NCBI RefSeq assembly: GCF_024171995.1
Contig: NZ_JAMTCT010000005.1
Location: 248,001 to 312,000, forward strand
DNA length: 64,000 bases
Reading direction: 5' to 3'
Origin: Promicromonospora umidemergens
GTDB lineage: Bacteria > Actinomycetota > Actinomycetes > Actinomycetales > Cellulomonadaceae
The notes beneath the pieces are model-generated. The model worked only from the letters and a program-made list of their open reading frames with translations. It searched no databases and was not told the DNA's origin. Positions 53,066 through 61,435 of this stretch are shown piece after piece; position 1 is the first letter of the stretch; each line of letters begins with the position of its first letter. A program made the position numbers and the translations under genes.

Positions 53066-53317
53066 TCAGGGGACGCGCAGCGTCGGGCCGTCCACGTCCA
53101 CCGGCCCGTGGGCGACCGGGTGCTCGATCTGCAGGTTGACGGTGCTGCGCGACGTCGGGATCACGGCGAGCTGGACCTCGTTGCCGCTGGTGTCGATGGC
53201 GCGCACGTGCAGGTGCCCGTCCTTGAGGCGGAGCGCGAACTGGTCGGCCCCGGCGACGAAGCGCACCTCGCTGTCGTCGGTGATCACGGTGGGGCTCGAG
53301 GGCAAGGTCTTCGGCAT
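53066..53317 (-). CDS. Small hypothetical protein
   Basis: This 83-residue protein is predicted to be mostly strand, with ITDDSEVRFVAGADQFALRL, LHVRAIDTSGNEVQL and STVNLQIEHPVAHGP. I do not recognise a family. The alternation of polar and hydrophobic residues and the regular codon pattern support coding, but no ribosome binding site is clear. A 21-bp tandem repeat lies at its end. Confidence 0.45.
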   Translation of the reverse strand: MPKTLPSSPTVITDDSEVRFVAGADQFALRLKDGHLHVRAIDTSGNEVQLAVIPTSRSTVNLQIEHPVAHGPVDVDGPTLRVP

Positions 53318-53410
53318 GCGTACAGCATGCCTGGCGTCGGGAGGAGCGCCCGTCGACGCCCACCGTCTGACACGAGCGCCCGACGGTCTTTTTGCGGCAG
53401 GCAGCTTGGA

Positions 53411-53944
53411 CTACATGCTCGCGGGCGGGAGCGTGTCGAGGATCCCCTCCCACGGAAAGTCGTCCGCTGCGTCATCGCCCGACTCGTGCGGCTCGTTCGG
53501 GCCGATCACGACGTTCACGCCCCACTCCTTGAGGGTGGCCAGACTTCCCTGGTAGGTCGGGTGGTTGGCGAACCTGGCGTTGATGTAGGGCCCGACGGTG
53601 ATGGGAATGTTGCGGCCGACCTGTTCGGCCAGGCGGGTCAGGACATAGGTGTCGGCGATGCCCAGGGCCCACTTCGTGACCGTGTTGTAGGTGGCCGGAG
53701 CCACGATCACGGCGTCAGGGTCCGGGAGCGAGTACCCGACCGTGGTGTGGAAGTCGGTCCGTACCGGACGGCCTAGGACCACAGCGATCTGCGCCACCGC
53801 CTCGGGGAAGTTGCGCGCCGCCTGATCGGTAGCGAGGACATACACGTCCCAGCCTCGCTCGAGAGCCAGTGGTACAAGCCGCGACGGTACGTGCCGGACC
53901 GCGCCGGCACCGGCTACGACGACGTACAGCACACCGGGGCTCAT
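53411..53944 (-). CDS. Flavoprotein of the HFCD family
   Basis: This 177-residue FMN-binding protein resembles the homo-oligomeric flavin-containing cysteine decarboxylases (phosphopantothenoylcysteine decarboxylase, EpiD). It has an opening glycine-rich strand (VLYVVVAGAGAVRHVPS) and the family segment VAPATYNTVTKWALGIADTY. The exact substrate is not known; it is a single-domain form without the CoaB part. The ATG at 53944 is 7 bases after TATCCT, so it is leaderless. Confidence 0.8.
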   Translation of the reverse strand: MSPGVLYVVVAGAGAVRHVPSRLVPLALERGWDVYVLATDQAARNFPEAVAQIAVVLGRPVRTDFHTTVGYSLPDPDAVIVAPATYNTVTKWALGIADTYVLTRLAEQVGRNIPITVGPYINARFANHPTYQGSLATLKEWGVNVVIGPNEPHESGDDAADDFPWEGILDTLPPASM

Positions 53945-53951
53945 GGTCCGG

Positions 53952-53957
53952 AGGATA
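53952..53957 (-). promoter_or_regulatory. -10 box (leaderless) of the flavoprotein gene
   Basis: Reading leftward, TATCCT is followed by 7 bases and ATG 53944. Confidence 0.55.
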
Positions 53958-54210
53958 CTTTGCCCGACGTCGTGGCCCGGCCCGGCGTGCCAAGTGCGAC
54001 TCAGCGCCCCGCGATCGACCCGCCTCTGTCTGTCGCCAGAGCGACGTAGGACTCATTGATACTGTTCGTCCGGATGGGTAGATCGTTTCGCTAGGCCGAA
54101 CAAGGAAGGTCCTTGCAGTGCGAGACTGACGATGGGTTCGGCATGGGCATGTACGGGATTGGTCGTCTCTCAGCCCGAAACAGCGGAGCGCACTTCTAAA
54201 GGCTGGTTCG

Positions 54211-54633
54211 ATGAGCAACTCACCTGGTCGTGGCGACCGGTGCCGAATGATAGATCGGATTGATCGCGGGGATACGGTCGTCGCAACGAACTCTCTGCTC
54301 GAGCTGACTTATTTCGAGACGGATGTCGCGTGGCTGGAGGAATTCTTATCGCGTCAGGCGAGGGAGAATTCTGATGGAAACGTTCGTCAGCTTGCGGTCA
54401 CGTGCATCGGGCATTCTGCGCGTATCAATAGGACCGTTTCGAGCGACTCGGTGTATCGCTCGCTGCGTGGCTTTATCATGGACCCGCAACTATGTGAGCG
54501 CGCGTTGAATGCGTTAAGTGACATCGATGTATTCACCGGGCGACACTGGGCGTCGGCCCAATGGATAATGCTCCAGGTCGCAGCTATGACGGTGCGGTTG
54601 AGAGCGGGCGACACAAGGTTCTGGATGAGTTGA
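54211..54633 (+). CDS. Immunity-like protein (helical repeat type)
   Basis: This protein of up to 140 residues has a helical core: IDRGDTVVATNSLLELTYFE, DVAWLEEFL, then VRQLAVTCIGHSARINR and LCERALNALSDIDVF. Proteins of this layout are often encoded beside polymorphic or contact-dependent toxins as immunity proteins or orphans. The family call is from memory and moderate. The start may be ATG 54211 or ATG 54247. Its base composition is clearly more AT-rich than its neighbours, suggesting transfer. No toxin gene is in the window. Confidence 0.6.
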   Translation: MSNSPGRGDRCRMIDRIDRGDTVVATNSLLELTYFETDVAWLEEFLSRQARENSDGNVRQLAVTCIGHSARINRTVSSDSVYRSLRGFIMDPQLCERALNALSDIDVFTGRHWASAQWIMLQVAAMTVRLRAGDTRFWMS

Positions 54634-54735
54634 ACCTGCCGGGCATCGGAACTTCGGAAAGGTCGCCGGGGGCTCACTGCCGGTTCGGGGGCGGGCTGGT
54701 GATCGTGGTATTGGAAACGACGTTGCGAGGTTTGG

Positions 54736-55293
54736 ATGAGTTTGATTGATCACTTTGAACAGCGCCTCGGGAGAATTTCCGGTGGAGTTCGTAAGATGGA
54801 TGGGCTTCAGATCGCTCATTACGAGAACGGTCGGTTCCATGATGTCGAGTCATGGTCCACCCTCGGGATGAGCCGCCACATTCTCACTGTTCGGGGAACC
54901 GGCAATCGCTACGTGCTCGAGGCGTTCCTCGCAGTGCGCAAGATCCCAGAAGAGCTCACCGCTGACATGGGCCGGTGTGTCGAGTGGATTGCGAACGAGA
55001 TGGTCGGCCGACATGAGGCACGCATCCGGGGCGATGTGCAGCAACTCCCCGGGGTCATCCACCCGCTTTCGGTGCTCGACAGCATATATTTTGCTAATCC
55101 AGTCTATTATGATGAAGAGTTCTACAGTGTTGAGCTAGAGCCCAACGGGCAGTCAGCCGGGATTGTTTGGCTGATTCCCGTTGGCCCTCGTGAGGCGAGA
55201 TATGTTCGCGAACATGGCTGGCAGCGCTTCGAGGAGCAACTGGAACGATCCGACCCTGACCTTCTCGACGTAACGAGAAACGAGATAGTCTAG
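54736..55293 (+). CDS. Suppressor-of-fused (SUFU)-like immunity protein
   Basis: This 185-residue protein resembles bacterial SUFU-domain proteins, which often serve as immunity factors. It has an N-terminal helix (LIDHFEQRLGRIS) and a strand core (GMSRHILTVRGTGNRY). Further on come WIANEMVGRHE, a LPGVIHPLSVLDS loop, and the typical GIVWLIPVGPREARYVREHG end. It sits 102 bases after the other immunity-like gene in the same direction and has the same lower GC content. Confidence 0.65.
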   Translation: MSLIDHFEQRLGRISGGVRKMDGLQIAHYENGRFHDVESWSTLGMSRHILTVRGTGNRYVLEAFLAVRKIPEELTADMGRCVEWIANEMVGRHEARIRGDVQQLPGVIHPLSVLDSIYFANPVYYDEEFYSVELEPNGQSAGIVWLIPVGPREARYVREHGWQRFEEQLERSDPDLLDVTRNEIV

Positions 55294-55882
55294 TTCCTGC
55301 GACGTCTTGCTTGGTGAACGGGTTCTTCATGGCCCGGTGGAGGCGAGGGCTGTCCCAATCTTCAAGGGTCCCGCCAGCCCCGTGGTCGACGAACGCGCAG
55401 GGGTTTGGAACGCAGGCACGTTGCATAGCCGATTATCCGGTCGGGGTTTCTGAACTGGCTGCCTTCCACGATCTCACCTGCGGGACGCGGCGAAGTCCGT
55501 ACGGCCGAGCAGCGGGGGAGCGGATGGGGACGGCCAAGAACTGCGCGCAGTACGGCAACGAAGCCGGCGCGCCGGCGAGCTCGCCGCCTACCTGAAGAAG
55601 CGCCGCCGGTAGGGCAGCAGGGGCACGCGGTCGGCTGCGCCGAGATCGCGGCACCGTCGTACCGCCAATCGTCATCGGATCGTTCGGATCGTGTCATGAC
55701 AAGGTAATGAGCGTCCAAGAATTGGCGTTCATGCCCCGGCGACCCGCTAGTGTGCCGCCATTGCCAGTTAGTGACCACACTCACAGGTCGCTTGCTGCCA
55801 AGATGCCAGTTGCGCGGTGCTACCGCGGACGCGCTGGTCACCGCTGGTGCGCTTGTCCGAATATTCCTACCCTGGAGTGACT
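55294..55882. other. Non-coding stretch before the symporter
   Basis: No convincing gene is seen in these 589 bases. A short plus-strand piece near 55575-55610 reads AGELAAYLKKRRR then stop, like the tail of an unidentified gene. It marks the boundary between AT-richer sequence and normal GC-rich sequence, so this may be an insertion scar. Confidence 0.4.
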
Positions 55883-57436
55883 ATGAGCTTCGCCGATCGC
55901 ATCGGCACCGCGAACGAGCTGATCTGGTCGATCCCGCTGATCGCCCTCTGCCTCCTCGCCGGTCTGTACTTCTCCGTCCGCACCGGTTTCCTCCAGGTCC
56001 GACACATCCCTGACATGCTCAACCAGCTCAAGAAGGGCGAGAAGTCGGAGGACGGTACTTCCTCCTTCCAGTCGCTGATGATGTCGCTGGCCGGCCGTGT
56101 GGGAATGGGCAACATCGGCGGCGTCGCCACGGCGATCGCCTTCGGCGGACCCGGCGCCGTGTTCTGGATGTGGACCTCCGCGTTCCTCGGCGCCGCCACC
56201 TCGTTCATCGAGTGCACCCTCGGCCAGATCTACAAGGAGAAGGACCCGGACACCGGTGAGTACCGCGGTGGCCCGGCCTACTACTTCGAGAAGGCGTACA
56301 AGCACAAGGCCCGTGGCCTGTCGCTGGCCTACGGGATCCTCTTCGCGATCGTCACCATCATCGCGATGAGCTTCTTCCTGCCGGGCGTGCAGGCCAACGG
56401 CATGGCCTCGGCGATCGACAACGCCTGGGGCATCCCCACCTGGGTCACCGCCATCGGCCTGGTGATCCTGCTGGGCTTCATCGTCATCGGCGGGGTCAAG
56501 CGCATCGCGCACTTCGCGGTGATCGTCGTCCCCGCGATGGCCCTGCTCTACGTCCTCATCGCGGTCATCGTCTTCTTCGTGAACTTCACCGAGATCCCCC
56601 GCGTGTTCGGGCTGATCTTCGGCAGCGCCTTCGGCGTCCAGCCGGTGTTCGGAGCGATCCTCGGCCTCGCCGTCAAGTGGGGCGTGCAGCGCGGCATCTA
56701 CTCCAACGAGGCCGGCCAGGGCACCGGGCCGCACGCCGCTGCCGCCGCCGAGGTCTCGCACCCGGCCAAGCAAGGCTTCGCGCAGTCCTTCGCGGTGTAC
56801 ATCGACACCCTGTTCGTCTGCTCCGCGACCGCGTTCATCATCATCTCGACCGGCATGTTCAACACCTTCTCCGGGGAGGCCTGGCCGGGCGAGGCGATCT
56901 ACGAGGGCAACGGCGGCCTGAGCACCGACGTCGAGCCCGGCCCGGGCTTCGTGCAGCAGGGTCTGGACTCGGTGTTCCCCGGGGCCGGCCCGACGTTCAT
57001 CGCTATCGTCCTCTCGTTCTTCGTGTTCACCACGATCGTGGCGTACTACTACATGGCCGAGACCAACCTGAACTACCTCACCCGCAAGATGGAGAACCGT
57101 CTCGCGGCGCGGGCCATGCAGCGGGCGCTGCAGGCGCTGGTGCTGGTCTCGGTGGCCTACGGCGCCGTCACCACCGCCGGCGCAGCCTGGGGGCTCGGCG
57201 ACATCGGTGTGGGCTCGATGGCCTGGCTGAACATCATCGGCATCCTGTTCCTCCAGGGCCCCGCTCTGAAGGCGCTCAAGGACTACCGCCAGCAGAAGCG
57301 GCAGGGCGTGGACCCGCAGTTCGACCCGCGCAAGCTCGGCATCGAGAACGCGACGTTCTGGGAGGTGCGCGCGGACAAGCAGCTCCAGGGCGGGACCGGC
57401 GGGGAGCCGTCCGCGAAGCAGCTCGACCGCGACTGA
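55883..57436 (+). CDS. AGCS family sodium:alanine symporter
   Basis: This 517-residue membrane protein imports alanine or glycine with sodium. The family features are GRVGMGNIGGVATAIAFGGP, the loop GGPAYYFEKAY, and the GIYSNEAGQGTGPHAAAAAE signature. About ten membrane segments are visible. The start is ATG 55883 with CTGGAG upstream; codons upstream are not membrane-like. A strong hairpin follows the stop, so it is a single-gene unit. Confidence 0.93.
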   Translation: MSFADRIGTANELIWSIPLIALCLLAGLYFSVRTGFLQVRHIPDMLNQLKKGEKSEDGTSSFQSLMMSLAGRVGMGNIGGVATAIAFGGPGAVFWMWTSAFLGAATSFIECTLGQIYKEKDPDTGEYRGGPAYYFEKAYKHKARGLSLAYGILFAIVTIIAMSFFLPGVQANGMASAIDNAWGIPTWVTAIGLVILLGFIVIGGVKRIAHFAVIVVPAMALLYVLIAVIVFFVNFTEIPRVFGLIFGSAFGVQPVFGAILGLAVKWGVQRGIYSNEAGQGTGPHAAAAAEVSHPAKQGFAQSFAVYIDTLFVCSATAFIIISTGMFNTFSGEAWPGEAIYEGNGGLSTDVEPGPGFVQQGLDSVFPGAGPTFIAIVLSFFVFTTIVAYYYMAETNLNYLTRKMENRLAARAMQRALQALVLVSVAYGAVTTAGAAWGLGDIGVGSMAWLNIIGILFLQGPALKALKDYRQQKRQGVDPQFDPRKLGIENATFWEVRADKQLQGGTGGEPSAKQLDRD

Positions 57437-57442
57437 CCCGCC

Positions 57443-57478
57443 CGTCCGACCACCACGCCGCGGAGTGGTGGTCGGACG
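57443..57478 (+). terminator. Terminator hairpin after symporter gene
   Basis: A 14-bp perfect stem, CGTCCGACCACCAC (57443-57456) with its complement at 57465-57478, has an 8-base loop and lies 7 bases after the symporter stop. Confidence 0.75.
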
Positions 57479-57869
57479 TCGGCGGTGCGGGACCCGTCGA
57501 GCTCGGGTGAGCGGTGTCTCAGAGTTCGGGGGCTCTGCGTCGTCTGGCGACAGAGGCCCGCGCGATTCGCTCAACGGGACCCTCCAGGCCCATACCCACA
57601 GAGACAAGGGCACGGAACCCGTCCGGCGGCACGAGCGCTCCAACATGTCGCAACCGGTGCTCGGTGCCCCTGCGGTGCTTCTTCGTCACGACGTCGGAGC
57701 GTAGCCCTGGACGGTGGCGTGCCGGAGTGGATCTACCTCGCGCTGCGGCGCGGCGGGTTTCGCCGTGGTGTGATGACCACGTTCGGCAGCTCCGGTGCCG
57801 GGAGGCCTGGGAGCCGACGTCGCACGGGCTGCCGAAGTGCCCGGTCCGCGGCAGCTCGAAGGGGGCTGC
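57479..57869. other. Region without a supported gene
   Basis: No gene can be supported here. A minus-strand frame near 57519-57700 reads some protein-like sequence (DGFRALVSVGMGLEGPVERI), but it continues into the antisense of the next gene and has no start signal. It may be a gene remnant. Confidence 0.35.
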
Positions 57870-58364
57870 GTGCGCGCCGCGTACGAAGCGATCGCGGCCG
57901 CGGGAGAGCGCGCCGATGCACCGGACGACGCGACGTCCGTCTCGCTTCGCGACGGTGCCGGTGCTGCCGCCGTCGCGGCTCGCGTCGCCGACGAGATCGG
58001 GGCAGGGGCGGGCGGAGCTCTGCGCGCCGCTGCCCGAGCGTGGTACCCGTACGCCGTCGAGAGCGAGAGCACCTCGTGGGAAGCCGGCCTGAAGGCCTTC
58101 AGCGAGACGTGCGAGAGCAACCACCAGGCCGACCAGGATCTCGTCGTGCGGGCCGTCGAGGCGGCGGGTAAGGCAGCGGGACACGACGACACCGCGACGG
58201 GGCGCGCGATACGCGCCTTCTCCGATGAGCTGAAGCGCAGGACCTCGCTCGGAGAGGACCTGCCGACGGCGTGGAGCGGCGCCGTTCGCCACACGGCCGA
58301 GGCAGCGCCCGACCCGGTCTTCCATACCGTGGCCGATGCGGTGCGGGGTGTGCTGAGGCCGTAG
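57870..58364 (+). CDS. Hypothetical helical protein
   Basis: This 164-residue protein is mostly alpha-helical by composition: AAYEAIAAAGERADAPDD, DGAGAAAVAARVADEIGA, TSWEAGLKAFSETCESNHQA, AIRAFSDELKRRTS. I do not recognise a family. The start is GTG 57870 with AAGGGGG upstream; an earlier GTG at 57795 has no such site. It is convergent with the defence-like operon that follows. Confidence 0.5.
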   Translation: MRAAYEAIAAAGERADAPDDATSVSLRDGAGAAAVAARVADEIGAGAGGALRAAARAWYPYAVESESTSWEAGLKAFSETCESNHQADQDLVVRAVEAAGKAAGHDDTATGRAIRAFSDELKRRTSLGEDLPTAWSGAVRHTAEAAPDPVFHTVADAVRGVLRP

Positions 58365-58448
58365 GACCGGCCCGACGGCGGCTCGGCTCCAGAATGGACG
58401 AAGCCCAGGTCGGAAACACCTTCTGACCCGTGCACGAGTTCCCGGTCC

Positions 58449-58832
58449 TTATGAGTCCCGGCCCCGCTGCGCCGTGAACTGCACGACTCCGACCACCGTG
58501 CCTGCCAGGTCCCGAACCTCGCTCAGGGTGGGGGACAGCTCGTAGGCGTGGTGGTGCACGGCACGGGAAAGTCGGGTCCATGCGGACTCCGCGTCGTCGG
58601 CGAGGTTCGGCGCGGTCTCGTCGTACAGCGCGCGCAGACAGATGAGGGCTGCCCTGTTGGAGGCGCTGCCGAGGTCCGCACCCTGTGCACCTACGAGTTC
58701 GCGGTACGTCTGCTCCAGCACGGACCGCAGCAACCAGCACACCATGCGCAGCGACTGATGGCCTACGGGCCCAGAGCCCTCCATCAGGCGCTGGGCCTGA
58801 GCGAGCTCCGCCACCCAAGGATCCGGGCTCAT
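58449..58832 (-). CDS. Small HEPN-like protein, partner of the ATPase
   Basis: This 127-residue protein is predicted all-helical and overlaps the ATPase stop by 4 bases (ATGA), so the two are translationally coupled. It has an opening LRMVCWLLRSVLEQTYRELV helix and the segment RLSRAVHHHAYELSPT. The latter contains an R-x4-H pattern like that of HEPN RNases and DUF4145-type proteins. Whether it is an active RNase or a structural subunit is not known. The coupling suggests a toxin or effector role with the ATPase as sensor. Confidence 0.6.
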   Translation of the reverse strand: MSPDPWVAELAQAQRLMEGSGPVGHQSLRMVCWLLRSVLEQTYRELVGAQGADLGSASNRAALICLRALYDETAPNLADDAESAWTRLSRAVHHHAYELSPTLSEVRDLAGTVVGVVQFTAQRGRDS

Positions 58833-61240
58833 CGAGTGGCTCCGACGAGGTCCTCGATCGTCTTGCGGACGGCCTCCAGTGCGCTTGCCGGAGGGCCTTG
58901 CAAGCCGTCGTGCACGCCGGATCCCGCCACGCCGAGCGCCGCTCTGCGGTAGCTGTGTCCCGGCTCCTGGGACCAGGCCGTCGCGTCACCGCCGATGGCG
59001 AGCCCGACGCGCTCCCGGGTGCGGTGTGTCTGCTCCCAGGCTCGTTCGACGACAGTGTGCGGGACCCCGCCGGCGAGCGCGGCGGCAAAGTATCTGTCCC
59101 GAGCAGCCGCCTCGACCGCCATGCGCAGCAACCCCGGCAGGACCTTGCGAAGTGTCGCATCGGGAAGGCCCTGGTCCCTGCAGAGAGCCTTTGCGTCCTG
59201 GAGGAACCGCCTGGACGGCGTATAGGTGTTGACCACCTCCACGGCAGACGACGTACCGCGCGTCACCTCCAGGACGGTTGCCCGGATCGATGACCGGCGC
59301 ACGGCCGCGGCCAACCGGTCGTCATGGGAGAAGACGACGACCTGGCGGGTCTCTGCGATCTCGGCCAGCACCTCGACCAGCCCGTCTACCTTCGCGGGGT
59401 CCATCGCCTGGACCGGGTCGTCCAGCACGACGAAGCGGAAGGGGCTGACGTCCATGGTCGCCCGCGGCAGGAAGAGAGCCAAGGACAGAGCGTGCAGCTC
59501 GCCCTGGCTGAGCACGGCGATCCCGGAGGCGTCCTCGCCGTCGACGGTGGCCTCGATCATCACACGCCGGCGAGTCGCGGTGCCGGACAGGGACAGCCCG
59601 GCGATCTCGACGTTGCTCTCCTGTCGCAGTCGTTCCCAGATGCGCGCAGCATGCTCGCTGATCGGGGCGAGCCGCTCGTTCTTCAGCGTCTGGTCATTCG
59701 CCTTGAGCCAGCTGAGGGCGGCCTTGGCGTTGTCGGCGTCGGGCTTGGCAGCGGCGACGTCGTCGGCCAGGTCGGCGAGGCTCCCGAGCCTGCTGGCCAG
59801 GGGAGCCCATGAGTCGTCGCGTGCGGTCAGGGCCGATGCAGCTGCTGCGCGCAGGTGAGCGACGGCGGTAGCGAGCCGTGGCAGGTGAGCTGTGATGTGG
59901 TCGGCCAGCGCCAGGTCGTCGCGGGGGGAGTCGGCCCACTCATCCCAGGCGCGGAGCGCGACGACTCGCTTGCTCTCGATGGCTGGGTCCGATGGCGAGG
60001 ACAGCGCGACCGGCACACGCCGGATCACGGCACCGGCCGCATTGCGGGCCCGCTCGAGCCGCGCCGTCGCCGCGGCCAGTCTGCCGAGGGCAGCGTCGGC
60101 GGTGTCGGCCTCGGCGCGTAGGACCGAGGCACGGCCTGCGTCGAGGCTTCCGGTCCCGCACACCGGGCAGGCCATGTCGCCGTCGTGCTGGTGCGCCGTG
60201 AGCGCGGCGCGGATCACCGTGAGGCGGCGCTGCAGGGCGACCGAGGCCCCGTCAGCGATCCGTGCGCACGATGCCACGGCGGCGCGCAGCTCGGTCGCGG
60301 CCGCTTCAGCTGCGGCAGCGTCGAGACCGTTCAGGGTCGCGAGTGTGCGAAGGATGGTGATGCCTGCCTCGGGCGTGGCCTCCGTGCCGGTCGCCAAGGT
60401 GCGGAGGGCGGCAGTGTCAGGGGCGGTGCGCTTCAGCAGGGCGACAGCCTGGGCGATGCGCTGGTCGGCGCCGTCGTCGTGGGTGCGCAGGACGGTGAGC
60501 AGGTCGCTGCGAGCCTGCTTCAACGCGCGGGCCGGCTCCTCGAGAGCCTTGCGCTCGGCGTCGAGGCGCTTGATCGCCTCTGCGAGCTGACCGAGGCCCA
60601 GGACGGTGGACAGGGCGTCGTAGAGCTCGCTCGGCCGGGCGGCAAGGACCTGGCCGAGCTCCTCGTAGGTCAGCAGCGGGCGGAAGGTCCCCAGCGCGGA
60701 CTCCCAGAGAGGGCTTCCGATGCCGATGTCGCCGGTCAGGGTCTGGCGCCGTGACTCGAAGTCGTCGTCGGCCCACTCGTTGACGAGTCGCGCCCTGTCA
60801 CCGCCGTCGACCTGGAGCTGGACCTCGACCCGGGGTGGGGCGGCGCAGTGCAGGTTGCGCCACGGGCCCTGCCATTGGGCACTGCGGTTCCGCCAGCGGT
60901 AGGTGGTGCCGGTGAGCGCCACCTCCAGCGCTTCGGCGAACGAGGACTTCCCCGAGCCGTTGCGTCCCGAGACCACCGTCAAGCCGGGCCCGACGGGAAT
61001 CTTGAGGTGGGTCTCCCTGCCGATGCCGCGGAAGGACCGGACCGTGATCCGGTCGAGGTAGACCCCGCCCGTCGTGTCTGTGCCCGCATCGCCGCCCGCC
61101 GACAGGCCGGCGCCGCTCGATGGTTCGCCCATCGGGTCGTCGACGGCGTCCAGCGCCTCCCGGACGCTCGAACGCACGGGTTCGTGCAGGTTGCCGTCCG
61201 CATCGAGGCGGCGGGCGACGAGTTCGGTCAGTTCGCTCAT
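58829..61240 (-). CDS. Rad50/SMC-like ATPase (probable defence protein)
   Basis: This 803-residue protein is a cytoplasmic ATPase of the Rad50/RecF type. It has Walker A GRNGSGKSS (92-100), a long region of helices with a zinc-hook-like CPVC at 358-361, an ABC signature LSQGELHALS (577-586), Walker B FVVLDDP (603-609) and an H-loop SHDD (638-641). About 150 C-terminal helical residues form an extra domain. Such ATPases are the sensing arm of several antiphage systems (Septu, RloC and relatives). ATG 61240 has GAGGAAGG upstream. It is coupled to the HEPN-like gene and lies near type I restriction genes. Confidence 0.85.
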   Translation of the reverse strand: MSELTELVARRLDADGNLHEPVRSSVREALDAVDDPMGEPSSGAGLSAGGDAGTDTTGGVYLDRITVRSFRGIGRETHLKIPVGPGLTVVSGRNGSGKSSFAEALEVALTGTTYRWRNRSAQWQGPWRNLHCAAPPRVEVQLQVDGGDRARLVNEWADDDFESRRQTLTGDIGIGSPLWESALGTFRPLLTYEELGQVLAARPSELYDALSTVLGLGQLAEAIKRLDAERKALEEPARALKQARSDLLTVLRTHDDGADQRIAQAVALLKRTAPDTAALRTLATGTEATPEAGITILRTLATLNGLDAAAAEAAATELRAAVASCARIADGASVALQRRLTVIRAALTAHQHDGDMACPVCGTGSLDAGRASVLRAEADTADAALGRLAAATARLERARNAAGAVIRRVPVALSSPSDPAIESKRVVALRAWDEWADSPRDDLALADHITAHLPRLATAVAHLRAAAASALTARDDSWAPLASRLGSLADLADDVAAAKPDADNAKAALSWLKANDQTLKNERLAPISEHAARIWERLRQESNVEIAGLSLSGTATRRRVMIEATVDGEDASGIAVLSQGELHALSLALFLPRATMDVSPFRFVVLDDPVQAMDPAKVDGLVEVLAEIAETRQVVVFSHDDRLAAAVRRSSIRATVLEVTRGTSSAVEVVNTYTPSRRFLQDAKALCRDQGLPDATLRKVLPGLLRMAVEAAARDRYFAAALAGGVPHTVVERAWEQTHRTRERVGLAIGGDATAWSQEPGHSYRRAALGVAGSGVHDGLQGPPASALEAVRKTIEDLVGATR

Positions 61241-61390
61241 GGTGGTGCCTTCCTCTGCCGTGGCCGACCGGTGTCGGCTCCTGGGGCTCATGGAACCGGC
61301 GGGTGAAGCGCTTGGCGCGGACGAGCGGGAGAACCGGGGTTATCAGCCGACACCTCGTCATCTGTCGCGCATGTCGATTCGATGAGCGAG

Positions 61391-61422
61391 TTCGCACCAC
61401 ACCGAATTCGCACCACACCGAA
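61391..61422. repeat. Tandem 16-bp direct repeat upstream of DUF4352-like gene
   Basis: TTCGCACCACACCGAA occurs twice in immediate succession (61391-61406 and 61407-61422). It lies just before the ribosome binding site of the next gene. Confidence 0.85.
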
Positions 61423-61435
61423 GAGGAGCGCCACC

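Noticed and set aside
54041-54064. AGAGCGACGTAGGACTC as a third copy of the palindrome family
   Set aside because: Only short pieces match and no opposite arm is present; it is too weak to count.
57519-58325. Minus-strand frame opposite the hypothetical gene at 57870
   Set aside because: Only its last 60 residues look protein-like; no start site and mostly antisense, so it was left as a possible remnant.
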